Source: Thermaceae bacterium | Lineage (GTDB): Bacteria > Deinococcota > Deinococci > Deinococcales > Marinithermaceae | Direction: 5' to 3' | Length of the DNA: 22,294 nucleotides | Assembly: GCA_027023115.1 (NCBI GenBank) | Contig: JALVWZ010000427.1 | Coordinates: 1-22,294, forward strand | Shown: in pieces, positions 1 through 7,290 of the stretch | How positions within the stretch are numbered: the stretch's first letter is position 1 | How the letters are laid out: the number at the start of each line of letters is the position of its first letter | Program-made: the position numbers and the translations under genes | Notes under the pieces: model-generated | Seen by the model: only the letters and a program-made list of their open reading frames with translations | The model's database searches: none | What the model was told of the DNA's origin: nothing

Positions 1-1
1 G

Positions 2-187
2 GGCTGGCTGAGCGGCGTGCGGTTCGACCTGGTCTTTCACAACCCCTTGGAGCTGGTCGGCCTGGCGGCCGCGATAATCGTCACCAACTCGGTCGTCCGC
101 GACGGCGAAACGCACTGGCTCGAGGGAGTAATGCTGTTAGGCGTCTACGCTCTGCTCGCCTTCGCCTTTTACTTCACCCCGCGCTAA
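2..187 (+). CDS. Calcium/proton exchanger, C-terminal fragment (5' end outside window)
   Basis: The frame opening at base 2 gives 61 residues and then TAA. The fragment contains FHNPLELVGLAAAIIVTNS, a hydrophilic RDGETHWLEG turn, and a final hydrophobic helix ending AFAFYFTPR. This pattern matches the last two transmembrane segments of Ca2+/H+ antiporters of the CAX/ChaA group (CaCA superfamily), inner-membrane proteins that export calcium in exchange for protons. Only the end is visible, so length, start and the catalytic acidic motifs cannot be checked. The last 51 bases are shared, antiparallel, with the 3' end of the next gene. It could also be another cation antiporter of the same superfamily. 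Confidence 0.7.
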   Translation, partial: GWLSGVRFDLVFHNPLELVGLAAAIIVTNSVVRDGETHWLEGVMLLGVYALLAFAFYFTPR

Positions 188-535
188 GAGTGCGCGCGTC
201 CGCGCCGGCAGCTTGGCGAACACCAAGTCGTAGCTGTGGTCTATTAGCTCGCGCGCCAACTCATCCGGTAGGGTGCCGTCCAGAACCAGGGTGTTCCAGT
301 GCCTTTTGTTCATGTGGTAACCGGGTAAAACGTGTTCCGGATAGCTGGCGCGCAATTTACGCGAACGCTCTGGGTCGCACTTGAGGTTGACTCGCAATGG
401 CTCAGTACGGATATCGGTCAGTAAGAAGATCTTGCCGGCTACTCGTATGGCCAGGGTATAGAAGTCGAAGGGAAAGTCTTCGCTCGCGCCGGCGAGCCGG
501 GCGGCATGTTCGCGTAACTCGTGCAGGAGGGTCAC
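137..535 (-). CDS. MmcQ/YjbR family protein
   Basis: A 132-residue protein of the usual MmcQ/YjbR length (about 110-130 aa). Typical family features are an N-terminal helix, DFYTLAIRVAGKIFLL, and the YHMNKRHWNTLVLDG segment around residues 73-87, followed by a LIDHSYDLV helix near residues 97-105. The fold is a small alpha/beta domain sometimes called a double-wing DNA-binding domain; no biochemical role is firmly known. The start is GTG at 535-533, sharing GTGA with the stop of the upstream recombinase gene, so the two are translationally coupled. A purine-rich GAGGAAGAG lies just upstream. The last 20 codons or so, rich in Lys, Glu and Gly, overlap the end of the opposite exchanger gene and may be a lineage-specific extension. 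Confidence 0.85.
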   Translation of the reverse strand: MTLLHELREHAARLAGASEDFPFDFYTLAIRVAGKIFLLTDIRTEPLRVNLKCDPERSRKLRASYPEHVLPGYHMNKRHWNTLVLDGTLPDELARELIDHSYDLVFAKLPARTRALLARGEVKGEGEQSVDA

Positions 536-1569
536 TGCTCTTCCTCGAGCTCGTCCACGGCCGCGCGCAGGCCCTCAAGGTCCATCTTGGCGTAGATGGC
601 GCTGGTGTTGACGTTACTGTGTCCCAGCAGCCGCGCGGTTACGTGCAGGTCCTTGGTAGCGCGGTAGAAGCGCGTACCGGCGGTGTGCCTCAGCATGTGC
701 GCGCCGTGATAGCGCTTGGGGAAGCCCAGCTCGCCGTAATAGCGCGCCAGCCGCTTGCGCAGCAGGCTGGGGGAGAGGCGCCTTCCCTTGTTCTTGCGCC
801 CGCCGGTATTGACGAAGAGCGCCGATTCGCCGCCATCTGCAATTCCGATACGCAGCCGCAGCCAGCGGCCCAGCTCGGCCGTGAGCGAGCGGGAGAGTGG
901 CACCGTACGCTGCTTGCCGCCCTTGCCGGAGCGAATGACAAGCAGCCTTTCGGCCGGTAGGAAGTCGTCAACGTCCAGGTGAACAGTTTCACTTATGCGC
1001 AGTCCCGCCTCGGCCATCAGACGCACCATGGCGCGGTCGCGCGTCTTCGTCAGGTCTTCGAGGTCGTCGAGGTGGTCTAACAGCTGCTCGTAAAGCTCGA
1101 TTGGCAGGGCCGGTCTCCGTTCTTCGCGGGGAGTCGGGTCGGCTGGTGCATGGACGTCTTCGGGGGCAACGGCGGCACCGGCCCACTCCAGCGCCCGGTA
1201 GAAGGCGCGCACGCCGGCCAGATATGTCGCTACGCTGGCCGGCTTGAGCGGTCGGGAGTTCTCGGGCAGGTTGCCGCCTTTGGTCTGCAGGCCGTTCAGA
1301 TAGCGGTCGAGGTCGTCGCTGCTGGCTTTGAGCAAAGGCACCCGCGGCCCCGGCGAGCCCTCGGGCCAGGCCCAGGCCAGGTAGTCGCGCAGGGCGGTGC
1401 GGTAGGTGCGCAAAGTCTCCTGGCTGACCAGCGCCTTCTTGCGGCCCTTGAGGTAGAGGTAGGCCTCCAGTAGCTCGATAAGGCGCGCTTCGTCGCGTTC
1501 GTGGGCCGCCTTGACCGCCCAGAGGCGGCGCTTGGCGGGGTCGGACCAGTTTGCTAACGGCTCTAGCAC
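532..1569 (-). CDS. XerC/XerD-type tyrosine recombinase
   Basis: A 345-residue site-specific recombinase. The N-terminal SAM-like core-binding domain spans roughly residues 30-130 and the catalytic domain 155-345. The full catalytic set is visible: Arg191 (GLRISE), Lys216 (SGKGGK), His291 and Arg294 (HMLRH), His317 (LLGHSNV) and nucleophile Tyr326 (SAIYAKMD). Xer enzymes resolve chromosome dimers at dif, and relatives act as phage or element integrases. The protein is about 45 residues longer at the N-terminus than E. coli XerD. The chosen start is GTG at 1569-1567, right after a TATATT box, which would give a nearly leaderless transcript. It is divergent from hisS, is followed by a coupled MmcQ gene, and no mobile-element genes are nearby, so a housekeeping Xer is the best reading. 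A dif-like palindrome lies 14 bp upstream of the start codon. Confidence 0.9.
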   Translation of the reverse strand: MLEPLANWSDPAKRRLWAVKAAHERDEARLIELLEAYLYLKGRKKALVSQETLRTYRTALRDYLAWAWPEGSPGPRVPLLKASSDDLDRYLNGLQTKGGNLPENSRPLKPASVATYLAGVRAFYRALEWAGAAVAPEDVHAPADPTPREERRPALPIELYEQLLDHLDDLEDLTKTRDRAMVRLMAEAGLRISETVHLDVDDFLPAERLLVIRSGKGGKQRTVPLSRSLTAELGRWLRLRIGIADGGESALFVNTGGRKNKGRRLSPSLLRKRLARYYGELGFPKRYHGAHMLRHTAGTRFYRATKDLHVTARLLGHSNVNTSAIYAKMDLEGLRAAVDELEEEQ

Positions 1570-1574
1570 GCCTC

Positions 1575-1580
1575 AATATA
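1575..1580 (-). promoter_or_regulatory. Candidate -10 box (TATATT) of the xer gene
   Basis: On the minus strand TATATT ends five bases before the GTG start of the recombinase gene. GAGG sits only one base before the start codon, too close to work as a Shine-Dalgarno site. This spacing fits a leaderless transcript. No convincing -35 was seen; the sequence upstream is the palindrome at 1583-1614. Confidence 0.4.
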
Positions 1581-1582
1581 GC

Positions 1583-1614
1583 ATATTCCTGTTAAGGGAT
1601 ATTAACGGGAATAT
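1583..1614. other. 13-6-13 palindrome, candidate dif-like recombination site or operator
   Basis: The left arm ATATTCCTGTTAA (1583-1595) and the right arm TTAACGGGAATAT (1602-1614) are reverse complements with one mismatch, around a 6-bp centre GGGATA. Xer sites such as dif have two roughly 11-bp recombinase arms around a 6-bp crossover region with A/T-rich inner ends, and this has the same geometry right beside a Xer gene. The alternative is an operator controlling the divergent xer and hisS promoters. The layout is seen directly; the function is inferred. Confidence 0.5.
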
Positions 1615-1652
1615 AAAATTGCAAGATAGCTGCCGCCCCGGGGCGCTCACGT

Positions 1653-1658
1653 TACAAT
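1653..1658 (+). promoter_or_regulatory. Candidate -10 box (TACAAT) of the hisS operon
   Basis: TACAAT ends seven bases before the hisS GTG start, and no Shine-Dalgarno sequence lies between them. That is the layout of leaderless transcripts in Deinococcus. No good -35 hexamer was found at 16-18 bp. Confidence 0.45.
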
Positions 1659-1665
1659 AGCCTTT

Positions 1666-2931
1666 GTGACGAAAGCCGTTAAGGGCACCCACGATCTCTT
1701 TGGCGAAGCGCTGCGCTACCAACAAGCAATTGTCGGCACGGCCCGAAGCTGGTTGGAGGCCGCCGGCGCCAGTGAGATCGCCACGCCTATATTCGAAAAA
1801 ACCGAAGTCTTCGAACGCGGCGTCGGCGCCAGTACCGACATCGTGCAGAAAGAAATGTTCACCTTTACGGATCGCGGCGGTCGTTCGCTCACGTTACGAC
1901 CCGAAGGCACCGCCGGCGTCGTACGCGCCTACGGCGAGCACGGCATGAAGGTCTGGCCGCAGCCGGTCAAGCTCTGGTACGCGGGGCCTATGTTCCGCGC
2001 CGAGCGCCCGCAAAAAGGCCGTCAGCGCCAGTTCCACCAGGTTGGCTACGAGGTTTTGGGCAGCACCCATCCGGCCAGCGACGCCGAGGCGGTGTCGCTC
2101 TCATATTTCATCCTGCGCGACCTGGGCCTGACCCGCACCCGGCTGAAGCTCGGCTCCGTGGGCGACGCCGAGAGCCGGCAAAGGTACAACCAGTACCTGC
2201 GCGAGTTGCTTACCCCCTACGAAAGCGAGCTTAGCGCCGATTCGCAGCGGCGCTTGCAAACGAACCCGATGCGCATCCTCGATTCCAAGTCGGATACCGA
2301 CCAGGGGCTTCTGAAACGCTTGGGAGTCAGGCCGATGCTCGATTTTCTCGGGCCCGCAGCCCGAGAACACTTCGACGCGGTTCGGAAGATATTGGACGAG
2401 CTGGGCGTCGAATACGAAATTGACCCTACGATCGTCCGCGGTCTCGACTACTACGCAAGAACATCGTGGGAAATCCATCACGATATGCTAGGCGCTCAGT
2501 CCGCTCTTGGCGGCGGCGGTCGCTACGACGGCCTCAGCGAGCTCATTGGCGGTCCGCCTTCCCCCGGCGTCGGTTGGGCAATGGGTATAGAGCGGGTGGC
2601 GCTGGCCATGCAGGCCGAGGGGGTCTCCCCTGCGCCGGGCAAAAGGCTGGATATCTACATAGCTCCATTAGACGCCAGCTTGGTGCCCGCCGCCCTGAAG
2701 GCGGCTACGGAACTTTGGCCGCGGTTGCGCGCGGAGTACTCCCTTAGCGCCCGCAAGCCCGGCAAGGCGATTCGCGAGGCTGAAAAACGCGGCGCCGCAT
2801 ATGTAGGCCTGCTGGGGCCCGACGAAGCCGCCAGCGGCGTGATTACCGTCAAAAAACTGGACACGGCAGAGCAGCGCACGCTCACGCCCGCCGAGGTGGT
2901 CGCGTGGCTGACCGAAGGAGGCCTCGAGTGA
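1666..2931 (+). CDS. hisS: Histidyl-tRNA synthetase
   Basis: A 421-residue class II aminoacyl-tRNA synthetase that charges tRNA-His in the cytoplasm; the length is normal for bacterial HisRS. Visible in order: KGTHDLF at 6-12; motif 1 region about 38-60; motif 2 [16 protein letters not shown] at 110-125; the HisRS-specific [13 protein letters not shown] at 258-270 with Arg258; GGGGRYDGL at 282-290; motif 3 GWAMGIERV at 303-311; and a C-terminal anticodon-binding domain from about 327. The usual Phe of the histidine loop (TxFE) is Trp268 here. The start is GTG at 1666, fitting the -10 box just upstream and the conserved N-terminus. The stop overlaps the aspS start as GTGA, so hisS heads a four-gene operon. 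Confidence 0.97.
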   Translation: MTKAVKGTHDLFGEALRYQQAIVGTARSWLEAAGASEIATPIFEKTEVFERGVGASTDIVQKEMFTFTDRGGRSLTLRPEGTAGVVRAYGEHGMKVWPQPVKLWYAGPMFRAERPQKGRQRQFHQVGYEVLGSTHPASDAEAVSLSYFILRDLGLTRTRLKLGSVGDAESRQRYNQYLRELLTPYESELSADSQRRLQTNPMRILDSKSDTDQGLLKRLGVRPMLDFLGPAAREHFDAVRKILDELGVEYEIDPTIVRGLDYYARTSWEIHHDMLGAQSALGGGGRYDGLSELIGGPPSPGVGWAMGIERVALAMQAEGVSPAPGKRLDIYIAPLDASLVPAALKAATELWPRLRAEYSLSARKPGKAIREAEKRGAAYVGLLGPDEAASGVITVKKLDTAEQRTLTPAEVVAWLTEGGLE

Positions 2932-4682
2932 AGAGAACTCATTATTGTGGGAGCTTACGAAAAGAAAACACCGGCCAAAAGGTAGTCCTGGAAGGCTGGG
3001 TCAACCGCCGCCGCGACCTGGGCGGGCTCATCTTCATCGACCTGCGCGACCGTGAAGGGCTGGTCCAGGTGGTCGTGGACCCGGACAGTCCCGCCTACGC
3101 CGCCGCCGACGCGGCCCGCGGCGAGTACGTGCTGCGGGTTTCGGGCATCGTTCGCGAGCGTCCCGCCGAGCAGATAAACGAGCAGCTGGCCAGCGGCGAG
3201 ATCGAGGTGGTGGCCGAGTCGCTGGAGATCTTGAACGAAGCCGAGACGCCGCCGTTCGCCATCGACGCCTCCTGGCGTGGCGAAGAGGACCCGGCCGAAA
3301 GGGTGAGCGAGGACCTGCGCCTCAAGTATCGCTACCTGGACCTGCGCCGGCGTGGCATGTTGGATAGGCTGCGCCTGCGCCACCGGGTGATAAAGGCCAT
3401 TTGGGACTTTCTGCACGCCGAGGGCTTCATCCAGGTAGAAACGCCCTTCCTGACCCGCAGCACGCCCGAAGGGGCTCGCGACTTCCTGGTGCCCAGCCGT
3501 CTGGAGCCGGGTAAGTTTTACGCCCTCCCGCAGTCGCCGCAGCTCTTCAAGCAGATGCTGATGGTGGCCGGCGTGGACCGCTACTTTCAGATAGCCCGCT
3601 GCTTCCGCGACGAAGACCTGCGCGCCGACCGCCAGCCCGACTTTACCCAGCTGGACATGGAGATGTCGTTCGTCGACCAGGAAGACATTTGGGAGCTCAA
3701 CGAACGCCTGGTGGCGCACGTATTCAAGGAAGCTCTCGGGGTGGAACTGCCTCTCCCCTTCCCCCGCCTTCCCTATTCCGAGGCAATGGAGCGCTACGGC
3801 GCCGACAAACCGGACACGCGCTTCGGCCTGGAGCTGCGTCCGGCGGACGAGCTCTTCGCCAGCTCCGGCTTCAACGCCTTCAAGAGCGTGCTCGAGAGCG
3901 GCGGCGTCGTCCGCGGCCTGCTGGCACCGGCTTCGCTCTCGCGCAAGCAACTGGCGGCGCTCGAAGAAACCGCCAAGCGCCACGGCGCCAAGGGCCTTGC
4001 CTGGGTCAAGATCGGTCCCGACGGCCTGAGCGGGCCGCTGGCCAAGTTCCTGGAAGAGGCGGCGCTGCGTGGCTGGGGCGCTGTAGACGGCCAGACGGCG
4101 CTCTTCGTAGCCGACCGCTGGAACGTCGCCCTCGAGGCCCTGGGCCAGGTCAGGCTGGCACTAGCTGACATGCTGAACGTGGAAAGGAGCGGCTGGAACT
4201 TCCTCTGGGTTGTGGACTTCCCCCTCCTGGAGTGGGACAGTGACCAAGAGCTCTGGACCTACATGCATCACCCCTTCACCTCGCCCTATGAAGAAGACAT
4301 CCCCCTGCTCGACAGCGACCCAGGCAAGGTCCGGGCGCGGGCTTACGACCTGGTGCTCAACGGCAGCGAGGTGGGCGGCGGCTCGATTCGTATTCACCGC
4401 ATCGAGCTGCAAAAGAAGATGTTCCAGGTGCTGGGCATTCCAGCCGAAGAAGCCGAGGAGAAGTTTGGTTTCTTCCTGGAAGCCCTCCGCTACGGGGCTC
4501 CACCCCACGGCGGCATCGCCTGGGGGCTGGACCGTTTCTTGGCGCTGATGAGCGACGCCGGCAGCATCCGCGACGTCATTCCCTTCCCCAAGACCCAGTC
4601 GGGCCGCGATCCGCTAACGAACGCTCCCGCGCCGGTTTCGGAGGAACAGCTTGCCGAGCTGCATCTTAAAATAGTAGAGTAG
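2928..4682 (+). CDS. aspS: Aspartyl-tRNA synthetase, bacterial type, discriminating signature
   Basis: A 584-residue class II synthetase that charges tRNA-Asp. The start is GTG at 2928, overlapping the hisS stop as GTGA, with AAGGAGG six bases upstream; the open frame runs further up to 2904, but the conserved N-terminus ([10 protein letters not shown]) begins here. Visible: OB-fold anticodon domain 1-105; flipping-loop [16 protein letters not shown] near 177; motif 2 [19 protein letters not shown]; the GAD insertion of bacterial AspRS, about 290-400; and motif 3 [13 protein letters not shown]. Residue 31 is Leu (RRDLGG), as in tRNA-Asp-specific enzymes such as that of E. coli; non-discriminating enzymes such as that of Pseudomonas aeruginosa have His there. 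This agrees with a separate AsnRS at 7911. Confidence 0.97.
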   Translation: MKRTHYCGSLRKENTGQKVVLEGWVNRRRDLGGLIFIDLRDREGLVQVVVDPDSPAYAAADAARGEYVLRVSGIVRERPAEQINEQLASGEIEVVAESLEILNEAETPPFAIDASWRGEEDPAERVSEDLRLKYRYLDLRRRGMLDRLRLRHRVIKAIWDFLHAEGFIQVETPFLTRSTPEGARDFLVPSRLEPGKFYALPQSPQLFKQMLMVAGVDRYFQIARCFRDEDLRADRQPDFTQLDMEMSFVDQEDIWELNERLVAHVFKEALGVELPLPFPRLPYSEAMERYGADKPDTRFGLELRPADELFASSGFNAFKSVLESGGVVRGLLAPASLSRKQLAALEETAKRHGAKGLAWVKIGPDGLSGPLAKFLEEAALRGWGAVDGQTALFVADRWNVALEALGQVRLALADMLNVERSGWNFLWVVDFPLLEWDSDQELWTYMHHPFTSPYEEDIPLLDSDPGKVRARAYDLVLNGSEVGGGSIRIHRIELQKKMFQVLGIPAEEAEEKFGFFLEALRYGAPPHGGIAWGLDRFLALMSDAGSIRDVIPFPKTQSGRDPLTNAPAPVSEEQLAELHLKIVE

Positions 4683-4684
4683 CC

Positions 4685-5584
4685 ATGAAGATTCCCTATC
4701 TTCTGGTAGACGCCTTTACCGAGCGACCCGGCAGCGGCAATCGCGCCGGCCTGGTCCTGGACGCGCGTGGATTGACCGACGCGCAAATGCGACAGATTGC
4801 CGCCAAGCTGGATGCCAGCGAGAGCGTCTTCGTTACCGGCTGGCGCGGCAATACCTTTTCGGCGCGCTTCTTTACGCCTAAGCGGGAGGTGGAGTTCGCC
4901 GGCCACGCCGCCATCGCCCTGGCGGCCATGCTGGCCCAGCAAGGGCACCTCCCCGAGGGCGAGCGGCAGCTCATCCTGCAAACGCCGGTCGACAACGTTC
5001 AGGTGCGCATCGAAGAGTCTGACGGCGGCGTGCTGCGGGCCGTCATGCGCGAGCCGGCACCCCGCTTCCGCGATCCGCCCGCTTGGAGCACCATCCACGA
5101 GCTGGTGCGCGCCCTCGGCGCAGACGAACGCTACCTGCACCGCGGATTGCCGGTGGGAATCGCCTTTAGCGGTCTTTGGTCACTCTTTTTGCCCTTCATA
5201 GCCCCGGGTCTCGTGGATGAGCTACAACCCGACATGGACGAACTGGCGCGTCTTTGCGCCGCCGTTGGCGTGGAAACGGCCCACGCCTACGCGCCTCTCG
5301 GCCCGCGTTCTTATTACGCCCGCGACTTTGCCCCGGTACTGGGCATCCCCGAGGACCCGGTTACCGGATCGGCAAACGGCGCCCTGGCGGCCTTGCTGGC
5401 CCGGGCCGGCGTCGTGCCGCGCCGCGAGGGTTCCGCCGAAATCCAGGTTTTTCAGGGCCACCACCTGGGCGTACCTGGCGTGGTTCAAACCCGGGTCGAA
5501 TACACCCCCGACGGTCGGCCCTACGCGGTCTACGTAGGCGGTCCGGCGGTTCTGGCCCATTCCGGTTGGGTGGCGCTGGAATGA
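4685..5584 (+). CDS. PhzF family isomerase/epimerase-like protein
   Basis: A 299-residue protein of the PhzF / diaminopimelate-epimerase fold with two similar halves. The N-terminal half has the catalytic-type Glu46 in DASESVFV and the FFTPKREVEFAGHAAIA block at 62-77. The C-terminal half has EDPVTGSANGAL at 222-233, the family's second conserved block. PhzF itself isomerises dihydro-3-hydroxyanthranilate in phenazine synthesis, but most relatives, including YddE, have unknown substrates, and no phenazine genes are present here. It starts with ATG two bases after the aspS stop and its own stop overlaps the next gene as ATGA, so it belongs to the hisS-aspS operon. No Shine-Dalgarno sequence is obvious and coupling to aspS is likely. 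Confidence 0.88.
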   Translation: MKIPYLLVDAFTERPGSGNRAGLVLDARGLTDAQMRQIAAKLDASESVFVTGWRGNTFSARFFTPKREVEFAGHAAIALAAMLAQQGHLPEGERQLILQTPVDNVQVRIEESDGGVLRAVMREPAPRFRDPPAWSTIHELVRALGADERYLHRGLPVGIAFSGLWSLFLPFIAPGLVDELQPDMDELARLCAAVGVETAHAYAPLGPRSYYARDFAPVLGIPEDPVTGSANGALAALLARAGVVPRREGSAEIQVFQGHHLGVPGVVQTRVEYTPDGRPYAVYVGGPAVLAHSGWVALE

Positions 5585-6402
5585 TCAAGCTGGTATTCGT
5601 AGACGTGGACGGCACCTTACACGGCCCCAACGGGGTGCCCGAGTGCGCTTGGAGGGCCGCCGAGCGCGCCCGCGCCGCCGGCTTGCACCTTACCCTGGCC
5701 ACCGGCAGGCCCAGCGCCGGCGTTAGCCTCGAGTACGCCCGCCGCCTCGACCCCGAAGGGCACCACATATTTCACCAAGGCGCCGCGGTGGTCAGCTCCG
5801 CCGGGGTGGCCGAATACGCCGTTCCCTTTCCCCAAACCGACCAGCACGACCTGGTTGACCTCGCCCGCAGCGCCGCGCTGCCGCTCGAGGTCTATGCCGC
5901 CGAAGGCGGCTTCTACGTGGAGCGCTGGAGCAGCGACCTCGACAGTCACGGGCGCCTGCTGGAAGTGAATATCGAACACGCCGACCTGCACTTCACCCGC
6001 CTGCTGGGCACGGTCATCCGCTTGCAATGGGTCGTGCGGCATAACAGCGCCTGGGAGCGGGTCAGACGAGCCGTTGACGAAGCTTACCTGGGCAGCCTCT
6101 CCTGGCACGTCGGCACCAGCCCGGCCACGCCCGGGGTCATTTACGCTTCGCTGCTACGTCGCGACGCCGGCAAGCTGGCCGCCGCCCGCTGGCTCACTCG
6201 TAAGCTGGGAATATCGCTGGCGGAAACGGCGATGATTGGCGACGGCGAGAACGACCTGGAACTGCTAGAAGCTGCGGGCGTGGGATTGGCCATGGGCAAC
6301 GCGCCCGCAAGCGTGCGTCGGGCAGCAACCAAAACCGTTGCTACGGTCTCCGACTGCGGATTCGCCCAGGCAATCGACTGGATAATCTCTCTGAACGGAT
6401 AG
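5581..6402 (+). CDS. HAD superfamily (Cof-type) phosphatase
   Basis: A 273-residue haloacid-dehalogenase-type hydrolase. Motif I is DVDGT at 8-12 with nucleophile Asp8 and acid/base Asp10. Motif II is the Thr of LATGRP at 39-44. A large type-IIB cap lies between about 80 and 190. Motif III is Lys198 (RDAGKLAAARWL) and motif IV is GDGENDLELL at 220-229. Such enzymes dephosphorylate small cytoplasmic metabolites such as sugar phosphates or flavin and PLP precursors; the exact substrate cannot be read from sequence. The ATG at 5581 overlaps the PhzF stop as ATGA. The open frame extends upstream inside the PhzF gene, but the HAD fold begins at this Met. It is the last gene of the hisS operon. Confidence 0.92.
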   Translation: MIKLVFVDVDGTLHGPNGVPECAWRAAERARAAGLHLTLATGRPSAGVSLEYARRLDPEGHHIFHQGAAVVSSAGVAEYAVPFPQTDQHDLVDLARSAALPLEVYAAEGGFYVERWSSDLDSHGRLLEVNIEHADLHFTRLLGTVIRLQWVVRHNSAWERVRRAVDEAYLGSLSWHVGTSPATPGVIYASLLRRDAGKLAAARWLTRKLGISLAETAMIGDGENDLELLEAAGVGLAMGNAPASVRRAATKTVATVSDCGFAQAIDWIISLNG

Positions 6403-6440
6403 ACGTAGCCTTCCCTGCACGTCGTCCACTAGACCCCTCC

Positions 6441-6491
6441 GGGGTTGGTTGAGGATGTAGTAGGTGGGATGCGGGGGGTGGGTAGTGCAGG
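6441..6491 (+). repeat. Degenerate G-rich heptad repeat, copy 1
   Basis: About seven successive 7-base units whose last four positions tend to GTGGG-like runs, for example AGGTGGG at 6462, ATGCGGG at 6469 and GGGTGGG at 6476. Just before it is a short hairpin, ACCCC/GGGGT around TCC (6433-6445). A second array with the same period and composition lies at 11703-11751, also behind the last gene of a plus-strand operon. The period was read by eye. Confidence 0.5.
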
Positions 6492-6541
6492 AAACGGCGT
6501 CGGACGTCTGTCTCTTGCGACACCGAATCCCCCAACCGGCC

Positions 6542-6564
6542 CTCCCTGAAGTGAAGGGAGTTTT
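6542..6564 (+). terminator. Weak hairpin with T-tract, possible terminator
   Basis: CTCCCT (6542-6547) pairs with AGGGAG (6555-6560) around a 7-base loop and is followed by TTTTG. The stem is only 6 bp and lies about 140 bases after the HAD stop codon, so its role is uncertain. Confidence 0.3.
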
Positions 6565-6813
6565 GTCCGTGCAAGCCGCAAACCACGGGCGCTACGTCAG
6601 CTACGAACTATATTCCACGCGTTACAGGCTATGAGTTACAAGCCGCTCTTAACGATTCCCCGGACGCAGCCGGCTTGGCCGGCCAAGACCCGGAGCCAAC
6701 GTCACACGAGAAGCCGGGGCTCGGATGCCATCTACGCCCCATGGCGCGGCGAAGATGACCAGGCCGGAGGGGCGAAATAGAACAAGGCGCCGAAATCCAC
6801 AGCTGGCATTCAA
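6565..6813. other. Intergenic stretch without a recognisable gene
   Basis: No open frame here has a family resemblance or a proper ribosome-binding site, and no tRNA fold was seen. The only structure noted is a perfect 14-bp palindrome, CTTGGCC/GGCCAAG, at 6674-6687. Together with the heptad array upstream and the operator region downstream it fills the gap between the hisS operon and the Xre cassette. Confidence 0.5.
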
Positions 6814-6814
6814 C

Positions 6815-6892
6815 TGACATGTAGCCAAGTGACAAGTACGCTTGACATAATGGCGCGTATCCTTTACGCTACATGTCAAGGGAGCTTGACAT
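6815..6892 (+). promoter_or_regulatory. Operator cluster: 11-bp inverted repeat and repeated CTTGACAT motif
   Basis: TGACATGTAGC (6815-6825) and GCTACATGTCA (6868-6878) are perfect inverted repeats; each contains ACATGT. CTTGACAT also occurs at 6841-6848, on the minus strand at 6880-6873, and at 6885-6892. The repeats bracket the promoter at 6842-6870 and run into the start codon of the 73-aa gene. This is the pattern expected for an autoregulated Xre operon, and the Xre gene is the second gene of the cassette. Confidence 0.6.
6842..6870 (+). promoter_or_regulatory. Promoter of the Xre/membrane-protein cassette
   Basis: A consensus -35 TTGACA (6842-6847) is followed after 17 bases by TACGCT (6865-6870), which keeps the TANNNT form of a -10 box. 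The expected transcript would start just before the Shine-Dalgarno AAGGGAG (6878-6884). The promoter lies inside the inverted repeat, so a bound repressor would block it. Confidence 0.6.
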
Positions 6893-7112
6893 GGGTTTTG
6901 AAAGCATGAACCGCATTCGGCTGGAGCTGGAGATTGACGAAAAGGTCGAGACTCTGCGACATGAGTTAAGGGCGGCCAACCATTCCACGGGGCGCCGGCT
7001 GCGCTCACTGGCTTCGCGGCTGTTAAGCCATGGTTCGCGGCTCTTGGCCGAACTCGCCGCCAGGTTGGAGGTTACCGGAAATGAAGAACAAGCTACCGGT
7101 GCTGCGAGCTGA
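6891..7112 (+). CDS. Small protein of unknown function (73 aa), first gene of Xre cassette
   Basis: I do not recognise this protein. It has 73 residues, is charged and mostly helical by composition: an acidic first half (RLELEIDEKVETLRHEL) and a basic, leucine-rich amphipathic second half (LRSLASRLL, RLLAELAARLEV). There is no signal peptide, Cys motif or membrane segment. The chosen start is ATG at 6891, because AAGGGAG lies six bases before it; an in-frame ATG at 6873 sits inside the operator and promoter and has no such site. The last 32 bases overlap the start of the Xre gene, so the two are probably coupled. It could be a small regulator or partner of the Xre protein. Coding status is supported by promoter, Shine-Dalgarno sequence and overlap, not by homology. 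Confidence 0.55.
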   Translation: MGFESMNRIRLELEIDEKVETLRHELRAANHSTGRRLRSLASRLLSHGSRLLAELAARLEVTGNEEQATGAAS

Positions 7113-7290
7113 AAAGGGCTGGAGCCAGGCGGCGCTGGCGGAGCGGCTGGGCGTTAGTCGCCAGACCGTCAACGCCATCGAGAAGGGCCGTTACGACCCC
7201 AGCCTGCCGCTGGCCTTCAAGCTCGCCCAGGTGTTTGGGCTGGCAATCGAGGACATTTTTACACCGGAGGATACCGATGAATGGACGTAA
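7081..7290 (+). CDS. Small Xre-family transcriptional regulator
   Basis: A 69-residue stand-alone helix-turn-helix protein. The Xre/Cro fold runs about residues 5-60, with WSQAALAERLGVSRQTVNAIEKGRYDPSL at its core; the recognition helix is around SRQTVNAIE. It ends FGLAIEDIFTPEDTDEWT, typical of the short YozG-like regulators usually paired with a membrane-protein gene. The ATG at 7081 follows GGAGG at a 9-10 base distance; the frame is open further upstream but that part overlaps the previous gene and lies outside the domain. It overlaps the next gene by 14 bases. It probably binds the CTTGACAT/ACATGT repeats ahead of the cassette as an autoregulator; that is inference from context. Confidence 0.88.
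   Translation: MKNKLPVLRAEKGWSQAALAERLGVSRQTVNAIEKGRYDPSLPLAFKLAQVFGLAIEDIFTPEDTDEWT

Noticed and set aside
532..1614. Integrated phage or genomic island next to the recombinase
   Set aside because: No other phage or mobilisation genes, no tRNA gene or direct-repeat attachment sites; the neighbours are housekeeping genes.
2955..3983. 342-residue open frame on the minus strand inside aspS
   Set aside because: It lies wholly opposite the conserved aspS gene, shows no family motif, and its Val/Ala/Gln-rich content is what the antisense of GC-rich coding DNA gives.
4685..5584. Phenazine biosynthesis role for the PhzF-like gene
   Set aside because: No other phz genes are nearby; most PhzF relatives are not phenazine enzymes, so the family name only is kept.
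6649..7008. 119-residue minus-strand frame across the Xre promoter region
   Set aside because: It would cover the consensus promoter and operator repeats and the 73-aa gene; no homology or start signal.
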